A stretch of DNA of 64,000 nt from Aquarana catesbeiana (Eukaryota; Chordata; Amphibia; Anura; Ranidae), in contig NC_133328.1 of the NCBI RefSeq assembly GCF_042186555.1, positions 358,669,323 through 358,733,322 on the forward strand, written 5' to 3'. Below, piece by piece: positions 50,198 to 62,039 of this stretch. Made by a program: the position numbers and the translations under genes. Each line of letters opens with the position of its first letter. The stretch's first letter is position 1. The notes beneath the pieces were generated by a model that saw only the letters and a program-made list of their open reading frames with translations, was not told where the DNA came from and did not search any database.

Positions 50198-52379
50198 TCA
50201 CAAATTGTCTGGCATATTGATGGCCCCCCTACCCGCAAAGAACTCAATGTATCTTAACCGGACATCACGGGCACTCAGGGAGGGCAAGCCAGGACGGCCA
50301 CTTTCAAGCGCCGTCAGTGTTGTTTCATTTAGAATTCCGGCCTCAGGCCCGACTGAGTTAGCATAGTTGGCAGAATGTTGGCGTAAAAAGTTATGTAGAA
50401 CACAGCACGCCAGGATTATATGATTAAGTTTATACTCCGCCATATGGATGGGTGTCAGAAATAGGCGGAACCAGCTGGCCATGATTCCAAATGTGTTCTC
50501 CACCACTCTTCTGGCTCTGGCCAGCCGGTAATTAAAAATCCTCTGTTCCGGGGTGAGGTTCCTCATTGGGAATGGCCGCATAAGATGGTCCCCCAGCGCA
50601 AAGGCTTCATCCGCAACAAAGACGAATGGGAGACGAATGGGAGTCCTTCCACATTCTCTTCTGGAGGTGGCAAGTCCAAGCTGCCATTCTGGAGATGCCT
50701 GTAAAACTCAGTCTGGTGATGCGATGACTCCATCATCGGACATCCGGCCATTCTTCCCCACTTCCACATACAGGAACTCATAATTAGCCGACACCACCGC
50801 CAACATCACAATATTATTGAACCACTTGTAATTATAATAGTACTACCCCGAGTTGGGGGGTGGGACGATGTAGACGTGTTTCCTATCAATTGCCCCTCCA
50901 CAGTTAGGAAAGTCCCACCGCTGGGCAAAGTGGGAGACCACAGTCTGCCATTCCTGTGGCGTGGAAGGAAACTGTTGAGGAAAACAAAACAAACTTAGTA
51001 TTTTTGCACATAAACATGAAAAGCAGATTGGACACAAACATTCTTGGCCAACATCCAGATAACATTTATTAAGGGAAATTTTACAACACCAAAGTATAAG
51101 GTACACCTATCATATTCCCCCCCACCCCCTCTCATGGGCCATTTCTAACATTATGGGGGGGGGGAATCTTGGACAGGTAACTCTCTTCACTTCATTGAGA
51201 GATGAATGCCTAAATACAGGGTATTACTTGGAATAGCCCCTCCTTAGTTACACTATTGGCAGCCCACTGGACAGGTAAGAAGTGTCATAATACAAAGATA
51301 TAAATACACACTGTACACATTTGAGCACATTTGGACATTCTGCTATTAACTATCAAGATAATAATAGGATACAAAAACTTTAAGCAGTACCATTTGAAAG
51401 TATACAGGCAGGTCCTTGCACTACATGCTTTGGGAAATTCATCCATAAATCTGACCACAAAAGAGGTGGGTATAGTATGTATGGGTTTGGCAAAGTCAGC
51501 AGATAGATGATTGAGGATAGATAGAGAATTGGGATCAGCTGACTTAGCAGTTGGGGGGAGGGAGGGTTAATATAAATGATTTGGGGACACTACAAAAAAA
51601 GCCTCTGGCACTCTGCCTGAATTTAAAGCACCAATCACATTTCTAAACATTTTAGGGGGTGTTTGGGGTAAAGCACTACTTTGGAGTTGATAAAATACAT
51701 TAAGTGACTACATGAGGTGAATATAGGGGCAGGAGAGCATGCTGGGGAGGTAAGTGAAGGCAAATATGTATGAAGGACTAAAAAAATGACATAAAAATCC
51801 AGCATGCATGAGGACAAAGGGGACATTCACAGCATATTCCAATCATGGTAATTAGGGAATGAGGAAAGAAATACATTACATTAGCAAACATTATATACAA
51901 TAAAATGTGATATTAAAGGATAAAAATCTTACCTTCATATAATCCTTCTGTAGGACCTGTATGATGGCAGAACAGAATGATCCCCAGAGCCTGGGGGGAG
52001 ATGCCTGTCGAGAACTTGAGGTCCTGCAGGCTTCTCCCTGTCGCCAAGTACCGCAGGGTAGCAACGAGCCTCTGCTTCGGAGTGATGGCTTGCCTCATGC
52101 AGGTATCCTACCTGCTGATATAGGGGGTCAGGCGAAGCCAACAAACGGTGAAATACGGGGTCCGTCATCCTGAGAAAGTTCCTGAAATCATCAGGATTAT
52201 TCTCACGGATCTCACGGAGCAAAGGCATATGACAGAACTGGTCACGCTGAAGCAACCAATTCTTGGTCCATGAACTCCTCCCCACCCTGTTCATGGACTG
52301 GACTTGTGTCAAGGTCAGGACCCCAACACCAAGCCCCCCGCACAGCACGAACTCTACGAGGAGTACGTATACGCAACAT
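50198..52379 (-). pseudogene. Harbinger transposase, copy 2, frameshifted
   Basis: Exon A 52379-51933 (ATG to AAG|GTAAGA), exon B 50971-50198 after CAACAG. Exon A shifts frame near 52120 (LLASPDPLYQQ instead of LLASLTPYISR). Exon B shows GAIDRKHVYIVPPPN (the Gly of GKHV replaced by Arg), NGSLDLPPPEENVE, VVENTFGIMAS and an intact C-terminus (SVGPEAG ... NMPDNL), but is broken around 50560-50860. The C-terminal part repairs nothing by itself; it shows where copy 1 shifted. Confidence 0.88.
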
Positions 52380-52857
52380 GGCTAGAAAACGGTCGGCTGC
52401 TCAGAACGAAGTAACAGAACGCACTGAAGAACAGCAAGGCCTGTGAAGAGTGACCTGAAAAACAGTAATGAACGAACAAGAACACAATGACAAAGTCACG
52501 CGGAGCTTGCTTGCACTCACTGAAGAGCAGATACAAACCCACAAGCACAAACTGAACTGCAGAAAACGATCTGAAAGCCACAAGTCTGAAAAAGCGTGAA
52601 TCGTCTCTCACCAAACTTTTACTAACACGAGATTAGCAAAAGGAGCCCAAAGGGTGCCGCGCTTGGTTCTGAACTGGCCTTTTCTAGTCTCGTTGGACGT
52701 GGTTGATGTCACCGCGTTGTTGACGATCGGAAATTCCGACAACTTTGTGCGGCTGTGTGTACGCAAAACAAGTTTGAGCCAACATCAGTCGGAAAAAATC
52801 CTAGGATTTTGTTGTCGGAATGTCCGATCAATGTCCGACCGTGTGTACGGGGCATTA

Positions 52858-53270
52858 GAGTCTGCAAAAAACTTGGGACTGGGGCAAAGGTTCACCTTCC
52901 AGCAGGACAACGATCCTAAACATACAGCCAGAGCTACAATGGAATGGTTTAGATCAAAGCATAATTATGTGATAGAATGGCCCAGTTCAGACCTAAACCC
53001 AATTGAGAGTCTGTGGCAAGACTTATAAAGTGCTGTTCACAGACTCTCTCCATCCAATCTGACAGAGCTTGAGAAAAACTGGTAGAGACATCCCTAAAAA
53101 GACTTGCAGCTGTAATTTCAGCAAAAAGTGGTTCTACAAAGTATTGGGGGCTGAATACAAATGCACGGCACACCATTTATCATTTTCCTTCCACGTCACC
53201 ATTATGTGCCACTTTGTGTTGGTCTATCACATAAAATTCCAATAAGATACATTAAGTTTTTGGTTGGCAC

Positions 53271-53275
<5 letters not shown>
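52858..53275 (+). pseudogene. Tc1-like transposon, right part with transposase C-terminus
   Basis: FTFQQDNDPKHTARATMEWF (catalytic Asp) and SSDLNPIESLWQDL (catalytic Glu) end at a TAA near 53027. Then the right terminal repeat (ACTTTGTGTTGGTCTATCAC...) to about 53265. Continues the element interrupted at 46182. Confidence 0.85.

Positions 53276-53346
<71 letters not shown>
53265..53346. repeat. (TG)n(TA)n microsatellite
   Basis: TG repeats 53270-53287, TA repeats to about 53340, then CACACACA. Confidence 0.97.
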
Positions 53347-53349
<3 letters not shown>

Positions 53350-53639
53350 TAAACTGCCTGCACGCCACTAAGTAGCCTGCCTAATCTAGCTCAAGTTCTC
53401 AATCTCCACTATAACACTATAAACGGCCGTCGTGTAGCCTTATATAGTGTGGGGTGTGGACTTAAACATGAGCCATGCACCTTGCCTTTGGCCAAACATG
53501 GCTCTCACAGCAGATCACGCTGTGATTGGCCAAAGCATGCGGGCCAGGTGCATGCTTTGGCAAATCAGCAGCCATCAATGCACTGATCTCACAGTGAATT
53601 ATGGGGTGCTCTTTAGCGTTCAAATTTTCCACGAATGCT

Positions 53640-54345
53640 TAAAATGTTTGGTTTGTTTGTGAACAAACGAATGCCTGATGTTCAAGTCAAACTTACGTTC
53701 GATTCGAACAACGGGACCATCCCTACTGAACAATATCAGGCCACATGCCCTCAACATGGGGTTTCTCTTTGGTGTAGGCGGAATGACACCATCGTCATCG
53801 GGTGGTCTTGCCCCTTTGTTACTTAAGAACTAACAGATGATGGAGCTGTCAGATGGTGGGAGCCTTCATTGGGTGCAGAGCTTGTTTTTTTCGGGTCAGC
53901 GGTTGTGGCGGGCATTGTAATTGACATTGGATCTACTTCGGGGGGACATTTGATATTTTGTTTTTTATTTTAAATTTAATTTTTACACTTTTTTGGTGAA
54001 TGAGTTTGGGGTACCATGTACCCCAAACTCATTCACATGGAGGCTGGAGCTTCCAGATTCTGATAGGGTCCCCCGTACCCCCACAACAACTGGGCCAGGG
54101 TTGTGGGGAAGAGGCCCTTGTCCCCATCAACATGGGGACAAGATGCTTTCGCCCACCTGCCCCAAAGCATCCCCCATGAGGGCATGTGGCCTGGTATGGT
54201 TTAGGAGGGAAGGCTGGTTGCGTATCCCCCCACTCCTGGCATGCCAGCTGCATGCTGGGATAAGAATCTGGTATGGATTTTTCTGCATTATTTTGTTCAC
54301 ATTCATCTGTCAGTGGGGAAGCCCGCTGACATCTGTTGAGTTATC
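53640..54345 (-). repeat. R1 family repeat, copy 4
   Basis: TTCGAACAACGGGACCATCCC end (53700-53722), a perfect GAATGAGTTTGGGGTAC hairpin (53995-54036), GGACAAG/CTTGTCC blocks, TCTGGTATGGATTTTT, then the GTCAGTGGGGAAGCCCGCTGAC hairpin. 53350-53640 is AT/GC-mixed sequence containing a GCATGCTTTGGC inverted pair; otherwise unassigned. Confidence 0.6.
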
Positions 54346-54354
54346 AGTTGTTAG

Positions 54355-55549
54355 CCACTTCCGGACCGCCGCACGCCGATATATGTTCTAACTTTGAAGT
54401 TAAATATCATTGTTATGGCAGCATCTAGCTGCCATAACCCCGGTATCCACTTCTTTGGCCGGCAGTCCGGTTTCCGATAATAGTGGTCTCTGCGGCGGAT
54501 TCGCCGCAAGATCATTTTTATCGGCGGCGGGAGGGGGCCCCCCTCCCGCCACGCTCTGTTGCCCTCCCCCGCCCTCCGCTGCTTACCAGTGCCCTCTGCC
54601 GCTTACCAGAGCCGTCGGCAGCAGCGGAGGCGATCGGATCTTCTCCCTTGCTGGGTATGGTGACGAGTGAGGGGAAGATGGCCCCCACCCGTCTCCATAC
54701 CATTTCTGGGTGGAAGCGACGTCAAAACGTCACTTCCACCCATAGCTCTTAAAGGGCCATTTTAAAAAAAAAAATGTCTAAATAACAACATTTTTTTTAT
54801 TGCATTTTAGTGTAAATATGAGATCTGAGGTATTTTTAACCCCAGATCTCATATTTAAGAGGTCCTGTCATGCTTTTTTTTCTATTACAAGGGATGTCTA
54901 AATTCCTTGTAATAGGAATAAAAGTGACACAATTTTGTTTTTAAAGAACAGCGTAAAAATAAAAAATAAAAGGTAAAATAAATAAGAAAAAAAAAATGTA
55001 AACGTGCCCTGTCCCGCCGAGCTTGCGTGCAGAAGTGAACGCATACATGAGTAGCGCCAGCATATGAAAACGGTGTTCAAACCACATATGTGAGGTATTG
55101 CCGCAATCGGTAGAGTGAGAGCAATAATTCTAACCCTAGAACTTCTCAAAACATGCAACCTGTCAAATTTTTTTTAAGCATCGCCTATGGAGATTTTTAA
55201 TGGTAAAAGTTTGTCGCCATCCCACAAATTTGAAGCGTGACATGTTGGGTATCAATTTACTCGGCATAACATTATCTTTCACAATATAAAAAAAATATTG
55301 GGCTAACTTTACTGTTGTCTTATTTTTTAATTAAAAAAGTGTTGTTTTTTTTTCCAATAAAAGTGTTCTTGTAAGACCACTGCGCAAATACAGTATGAGA
55401 GAAAGTATTGCAACGACCGCCATTTTATTCACTAGGGTGTTATAAAAAAAATGTATAATTTTTGTGGGTTCTAAGTAATTTTCTAGCAAAAAAAACAGTT
55501 TTTAACTTGTAAACAACAAACCTCAAAAAGAGGCTTGGTCCTTAAGTGG
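54355..55549 (+). mobile_element. TTAA (piggyBac-like) MITE
   Basis: Ends CCACTTCCGG and (reverse) CCACTTAAGG; right TTAA at 55550-55553, left flank mutated to TTAG. Internally AAGTGACACAATT, GTGAGGTATTGC and TTGGGCTAACTTTACTG match 30680-30940 of the larger MITE in reverse. GC-rich left third, AT-rich right part, no genes. Confidence 0.75.
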
Positions 55550-56514
55550 TTAAAATGGTTGTAACCCTAAATAAAAAAATTAAAAAAGATCCTCTTCCTT
55601 TAAAGCATGTTAAACCACATAGTGCTTCTGCTGTGTCATTTATCCATTTCTATGTTGTAATATACCTGGTTGATCCTGCCTATTCCTGTGTATCCCACTT
55701 ATGCCGCGTACACACAATCGGATTTTCCGACAACAAATGTTCGATGAGAGCTTGTTGCCAGAAATTCTGACCGTGTGTAGGCTCCATCAGACATTTTTTC
55801 CGACAACAAAAATTTGAGAGCTGGTTCTCAAATTTTCCGACAACAAAATCCATTGTCGGAAATTCCGAGTGTGTGTACACAATTCCGATGTACAAAATTC
55901 CACGAATGCTCTGAATCAAGTACGAGACGAAAGCGCTCGGTCTGGTAAAACTAGCGTTCATAATGGTGATAGCACATTCATCACGCTGCAAGTTTTGAAA
56001 TCTTTCAATGCAGCGCTTCTTCTTTATAATGCAAGAATTATGAAGTTGTTTTGCTGCTGATATTCACACAGAGTTCTGGCAAACTGATTTCTTTATTATT
56101 TCTTGTGATCTCATGAATAATATTTTTATTTTTCGCCAGATCTCCAGAATAATGTTTTTAATTTTTGTTTATAGTAATCTCTTTTATTTTTAAATCAAGA
56201 TCTCCTGTTTTTTAATTTTTTTCCAGTGATCTCCATAATATTTGTATTCATTTTGCGTGTCAAGTTACCACAACGCCATTATTATCTTGTATTTTTTAAC
56301 CTCAAGGAGATTGGTTGGTGTTGGTGTCCTTTGTTAATTTGACATTGTCTTTTTGAAATGTACCTGCCTACTCACAAACAAACTGTCCTTCTTTAATTTT
56401 AACACATAGCCAATGATTTTAGACAAAAAATATACATTTATTAGGAGTCATAACAAAATAAAGAGGAAGGCAACGCTGGATAAACTGGTGTAATTAGCAA
56501 AGCCTTTGTACCTC

Positions 56515-56700
56515 AGGGCACACATCAACTACTTGACAGGCAAAATTGGGAGCCTGAGGAGTCCATTTAATAGGGAGCACAATCTAGTCCAGGATCCAAG
56601 AGATCAGGAAGAGCAGCAGGTGACATATATGTCCACAGGCTGTGGGCTTACAACAGCCTGCGTCATTTGCCAGACCAGACCGAACCCAGGCCATCACACT
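56515..56700 (+). repeat. Inverted partial MADF copy in Harbinger copy 3
   Basis: CAAAATTGGGAGCCTGAGGA, CAGCAGGTGACATATATGTCC and CAGACCGAACCCAGGCCATC follow MADF exon 2 on the plus strand, opposite to the residual MADF exon beyond 56750. Confidence 0.75.
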
Positions 56701-57009
56701 CTTGTCTTCCTCACACGCTTCCTTCCATGCTTGCTTCCAAGCTGTGGCTCTGGTGTTGGAGTTGTGGCAGGAGGTGAAGGAGGAGGAGGATGGTCCAACT
56801 TACATAGGTGGGTTTTGCTTGTGAGTTCGCCCCTCAACCCCTTATTTAGGGCCATATATATCACTTCCTCACAAAAGAGGCCTTAGCCCACCTCCATTTC
56901 CTGAATTTTGTTGGCAGCCATGCAGACATAGGCCTCAAGAAGACTGGGGGGGTTCTGAGGGCCGCAGAAGCAGAAGATTGCACTAAGTTCTACATACTTA
57001 GCATCCTCC

Positions 57010-57680
57010 ACCTCAGAGGGTGTAACACACTAGCTTACCTTGCCTCATATATATCCCATTTAGATCCAACTAGTTTGGTTCTTGGCACATTAATCACAAC
57101 CACCTGGGGGTATAACACACCATCTCCACTTTTGCGGCTTTCCACATTAGATACACAACACAATTCAATGTTATTAAGTATATTTGTTTATTAATTAAAT
57201 GTATATCAATCTTAGATTTGGGCTCTGATACAGAGGGTCGAACACATATGTTTTATTTCATTTTATTTTTATTTTTATTTTATTTTCTCTTGAACACACT
57301 AAGGTTTACATATTTAATACTTTCTATTCTAGAGGTGGTAACACATTAGTTCACTTCGCTTTATTCACTTTTTTCATTTTAGATTTAGATTTTTCAAGTT
57401 TTTGACACATTAATCATCCCAAACACCCACCGGAGGGTGTCACACAACTCATTTATCCTGCTGGTTCTTGCACAGTAGGTACGCTACTGTGAATATTTAT
57501 TACCTTCACCCTGTCTGAGATATACAGGGGGTCTAACACTTTTGTGGCATTTCTGACACCATAGGTCTTTTTGGGATCTGGGTCCCATAATATCTTCTAA
57601 GGAAGGCCAAATCATCCCATATGTTTATGTTTTTGGTCCACCAGCCTGATTTATAAAGGCAGAGGGTATAACATCAGTCT
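57010..57680 (+). repeat. Degenerate ~100-bp tandem array (GAGGGTNTAACACA motif)
   Basis: A GAGGGTGTAACACAC-like motif recurs near 57016, 57109, 57233, 57331, 57431, 57527 and 57660 (steps ~93-133 bases), often followed by a TTTCA/TTAGAT-rich stretch. Intervening sequence is strongly diverged. It lies inside Harbinger copy 3. Confidence 0.5.
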
Positions 57681-57984
57681 TTCACAGTTTTTCATTTGTT
57701 TCTCTTCGTTTTCGTTTGGTTTGGGATAGATTAAAGGTTTTATAAACTGCAAGGCAACTTCTTTCCACTATACTGAAACTAAAGATGAATAGTGCCACTT
57801 CCACCCTTTTTAACCCTATTTTTGCTCCACTTAGGTGGCAGCAATATGTAGAGGCAGCAATTCCTTCTTTTCTTTTATCTTTTTATAATTATATACATTT
57901 TTGGCAATTGGAACCCCTATCCACCTTGACCCTATTATCACCATACACATTTGCTTGATAGATACCGTAGCGCAGGGTCGTCTG

Positions 57985-58153
57985 TTATTTTTTTTAAAGG
58001 CATATGAGAGAATTGGTCATGCTGGAGCAAACAATTCTTCGTCCATGAACTCCTCTTTGCCCTCTTCATGGACTGGACTTGGGTCAAAGTAAGAACACCA
58101 ACACCAAGCCCCTGGACAGCACGAACTCTACAATGAGTACGTACCCGCAACAT
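57985..58153 (-). pseudogene. Harbinger transposase exon A remnant, copy 3
   Basis: From ATG at 58153: MLRVRTHCRVRAVQGLGVGV, LTLTQVQSMKRAKRSSWTKN, LLQHDQFSHMPL; after that similarity is lost. No catalytic domain remains. Confidence 0.8.
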
Positions 58154-58789
58154 GGCTAAAAAAACGGTCGGCTGGTCAGAACGAACTAACAGAACACACT
58201 GAAAATCAGAAAGGCCTGAGAAGAGCGAGCTGAAAATCAGAAACGAGTGGACAAGAACGCACTTTGAATCAAATACGTAATATAAAAATATGCACTGAAA
58301 ACCAGATGCAAACTGACTACACACAGTGGAAACCAGATACAAACCCACAAGCACAAACTGAAAAGCAGTAACAAACTGAAAAGCACGAGGCTGAAAATCG
58401 CAAATCGTCTCTCACCAAACTTCTACTAACACGAGATAAACATGAGATTAGCAGAAGGAGCCCAAAGGGTGGCGCACTGGCTATTGAACTTCCTCTCTAT
58501 AGTGGCGTTGTACGTGTTGTACATCAGCGCATTCTTGAATTGGAATTTCCAACAACATTTGTGCGACCGTGTGTATGCAAGACAAGCTTGAGCCAACATC
58601 CGTCGGAAAAAAATCCCAGGATTTCATTGTCGGAATGTCCGATCGTGTGGACACGGCATTAGTGTGCTGACCATGGTAATCATGGCTGATAATCCATAAT
58701 ACCGTGGTCAGGTTATGTGCCTCCATCATCCCGCTGCTCTCCTCTTTCCCCCTCTCCTCTTCCCTCTCTGCCTGTCAGCTTAAGAGTCT

Positions 58790-59230
58790 GTGTAGTGAAC
58801 CCAGAACCCAGAAATGCAAAACACACTCACACAGTTTTTGACAATTCCTTTATTAAAAATAAAAAAAACAATGTCCCCTGATATAGATGCATCGTCAATC
58901 ACAACGTCCTCTGCGGAAGATGAAAAAGCAAAAAAAAAGTTTTTTTTGGATGGGGGGGCACCAAAGGGCCTGGTATGGATTGGTGGGATGCCAACACCAT
59001 TTTTTATGTTGTATTTTTTTTAACTGTCAGCAGGGAAGCCCACTGACAGCTGATGACTCATCCGTTGTCAAGGACGGGGTACCTGGCTTCCTGGCCCACT
59101 GCTTAACAGCCAACAGCTATTCACTGTCCGCTCGGCGAGAAAACATCCCGCCGAGCGCCCCGAAAATTTAGGTGGTTGCTGAACACGCAAACAGGCGATG
59201 TCCAGGCTGAACTTATGCTTGGCCCAAACT
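58790..59230 (+). repeat. R1 family repeat, copy 5 (fragment)
   Basis: Shares CAGTTTTTGACAATTCCTTT, the CGTCAATCACA block, GGGCCTGGTATGGATT and the CTGTCAGCAGGGAAGCCCAC hairpin with copies 2-4, and ends in GCTGAACACGCAAACAGGCG. Confidence 0.55.
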
Positions 59231-60290
59231 GCTCACCCAACACTTTTTAAGATCTTCCAATTTATAATGAAAAAAGCTTTCTCATTCCATAGAGAATCAA
59301 GCTCTTTACAAAAACACAACAATTCTGTGCTAAGTGGGGAGGTAAGGCAGCTAGCAATGGAATCGATATATACAAAGCCCAATAAGTATGTAAGTCATTT
59401 TTTACATTTTTATAATTTTTAATTGTGTTATTCTGCATTGATATAAGGATTGATCTTATTATTTTTTGGAGCTGCAATTTATTTATATATAATCAAGCCC
59501 TTTGTTGTGGTTGTCTAGTAAGGCAGATGAGTCATCCATTCTGGTTTCAAGATCAGCTGTTTTCTGGCAGAATTCCCAGATTTCTTTAAGAGGGCGCTCT
59601 GTAATCTGCTTAGATGTGGTCTGCAGTGCCGTATGATGCATTCGGACTGGTGTGGCTGTCATCCACCTCATTCCTAAGTAAAAGTGATACTGGCAACCTT
59701 GTGAGAGGGAGAGAAGTGTCAGCTGATGCCATCTTGGCTGTAGAGCAGTACAGAGATTCTTTGATGAAGTGGCTCCAAAACTTCTGTATGGTGCTCAGGG
59801 GAGGAACGATGTTCCTCTTAACTTCCTCACCCCCTGCAATGATGCTGTGGTTGAGTGCCGCCTGCAGTGGAGAAAGTATATTGCATCTTCCTACACTTGA
59901 ACAGAAGCCTCCTGTCATAACTCGGACAAACAGACTTTCCATAATATACTCCTTTTTTCCATTAACTAAAATGTTCAGCAATCTAAATGGTTGGTTTTAC
60001 CAGCACTTTTGATCCCATGTGTGACAAACAATCATTCTTGGCCTAGAACAGTGACATGTATAGATTTTATTTGAAGTTGTTAAGATTTTTCATATATTTT
60101 TGTAAGGGAAATATTCATTCTTTACCACCCCTAAGAAGGTAAACAATTTACTCTTTGAAATCCTATTTACCATAAACAAGTACCCCATCAATACTTTAGA
60201 CCTCTCAAGTCTAATTACGATCATTAGATACTTCCTGTATTGTTTATGAACAAATTGTATTCTTCATCACCCTTAAATAGGCAAACAATT
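59230..60290. other. Unassigned stretch
   Basis: Contains a 123-codon minus-strand open stretch (59981-59610; e.g. LSPLQAALNHSIIAGGEEVK, IVPPLSTIQKFWSHF) and an overlapping plus-strand frame of similar length. I recognise neither. The composition is coding-like around 59600-59990, so a decayed retroelement or gene remnant is possible. Confidence 0.35.
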
Positions 60291-60297
60291 TACCCTA

Positions 60298-60483
60298 AGG
60301 CTCCATACACACTATTAGAATTTCTGCAGATTTTTGTCTTCAGATTTACCAAAACCATGTAGTACAAGGGCCCTGCCTGATTGCATACAAATTGAAACTC
60401 TTAAGGTTTGACTTCCTATTATATGGTTTTGGTAAATCTGAAGACAAAAATCTGCAGAAAATCTAATGGTGTGTATGGGGCCT
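60298..60483. repeat. 186-bp MITE with TA duplication
   Basis: Near-perfect ~65-bp inverted repeats (AGGC(T/C)CCATACACAC(T/C)ATTAGA..., TCAGATTTACCAAAACCAT) flanked by TA (60296-60297, 60484-60485), the Tc1/mariner-type target. Confidence 0.82.
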
Positions 60484-61756
60484 TAGATTACATTTCAATC
60501 ACAAACAAGGGCATACACATTTAACTCCCGCATGAATCTTTAAGGTTCCTTTAATTTCTAATTAGACAGCCTGCATTTTTGATGTGCAAAATGCAGCTTG
60601 TCAGGTAAACCATGTTTGCAAACCTATACAGTATATGTTCTATACCTACTTATATATACACGATATATACATTTTATATGCAAGTCTGACAGAATATACT
60701 ACGTTAACATAACATGATTCAATGTGTGCAAAGCACCAAGACAGAAAGCTGTGAACGTGCCTTACTGTCCTATGCTCAGGTTTCCCTCTATATGGAAAAG
60801 TTAGAAAAGTAAAAGTAGTTCCTGTGTTCAGAAGCTTTAGTCTTACAGCTGAAAAAAAACAATTCTCTAGATTCTGCGGCTTCACCCTCAAAATGTAGTT
60901 GACCACTTTTATCTGACAGATGTATTTTATTCAAATGGGCATCTGTAGATGTAAATGAGTAATATTGCAAAAAAAAAAGTTTTACACAGAGAACAAGACA
61001 AACCCCAACAAATTCTTCAAATACATTAATAGTAAAAAGGTCAAATCTGAGCATATAGGCCCTTTACAAAGAGAAGACACATTTATTAAATACCTTCTTA
61101 AAATCTGTGTATACAAAAGCAAATGGGGGACCTCAAGTTCAAAATGGGGATAGTATTGATGTAGTCTCAAATGAACCAACAGTGGTTCAAAATGTATATA
61201 GTCCAGAAACATTTAGACAAAATAAAGGTGAATAAAGTGCATTGGACCAGATGGCTTACACCCATATGTCCTCAGAGAATTGAGCTCTGTTATTTCAAAG
61301 CCATTGTTTCTAATTTTTAGGGACTCTTTAATGACTGGCATGGTACCAATGAAATGGCATCGGGGGAATATGGTGCCTTTATCTAAGAAGGGATCCTATT
61401 ACAGACCGGTTACTTTAAAATCTATGCTTGCGAAGATGGAGAGTTTACTAAAAGACCACATGAAGGAGTTTTTGCTAGAAAACAATGTGCAAAGCAATAA
61501 AAAGCATAGCTTCAAGAAAGACAGAAGTTGTCAAACAAAATTTGATTTTTTTTTCTTTTAAGCAAAAACTTAGACAAAGGAGTGGCTGTGGATATAGTAT
61601 ACATGGATTTTGCAAAAACTATTGTAAAGTTTGTAAATGGATAGGCTAAACTGGCTTAAAGACTGTATTCATAGAGTAGTGGTTAATTATTCATACTCTG
61701 ACTGGTCTAAGGTTATTAGTGGTGTACCCCAAGGTTCAGCATTGGGATCCTTACGT

Positions 61757-62036
61757 CTAAGGCCTCATGTACACTGCTGCTGGTAAACGGACATTTAGGA
61801 GCAGTTGGGCATTTTTTTTAACTGCTCCTGAACTCTCCTCTTTGTTATCTTATCAGTACATGTACACAGATTTGTTTAAAGTCGTTTCTAGGCAGTTGCG
61901 TTTAGAGGATTTTTTTAGAACCCAAAAAAAAAGCATTCAGAAACTGTGTTTAGAGCCATTTAGAGCGCTAAATGCGGCTACACACAGCTAAAGGCGGTAA
62001 CTCACGTTTAGCTGCATTTCGTTTACAGGGGTCAGA
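61757..62036. repeat. MITE-like insertion in the CR1 LINE
   Basis: Starts AAGGCCTCATGTACACTGC, contains repeated TTTAGAG/GTTTAGC blocks, and ends AACTCACGTTTAGCTGCATT. Inverted ends are weak, so borders are approximate. Confidence 0.4.
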
Positions 62037-62039
62037 TTT

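Larger units (their letters stand above)
46183..52854 (-). mobile_element. PIF/Harbinger DNA transposon, copy 2 (three genes)
   Basis: 6672 bp, inverted relative to copy 1; ends TGCC(C/T)TGTACACGCGGTCGG and TGCCCCGTACACACGGTCGG, TTA duplication at 46180-46182 and 52855-52857, inside a Tc1 element. Same gene order as copy 1 on the opposite strand. Subterminal GGTCGGA-type boxes recur near the left end (46240-46260, 46350-46370). Each of transposase and MADF is broken; the SANT gene lost its middle exon. Confidence 0.92.
55702..58658 (-). mobile_element. PIF/Harbinger DNA transposon, copy 3, internally deleted
   Basis: 2957 bp; ends TGCCGCGTACACACAATCGG and TGCCGTGTCCACACGATCGG with TTA at 55699-55701 and 58659-58661. 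It keeps the terminal regions, the MADF 3' inverted piece (56515-56690) and part of the last MADF exon (to about 56980). It also keeps the first transposase exon (58153-57985), but lost SANT, hairpins and exon B; a ~650-bp array fills the middle. Non-autonomous and the most diverged of the three. Confidence 0.85.
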
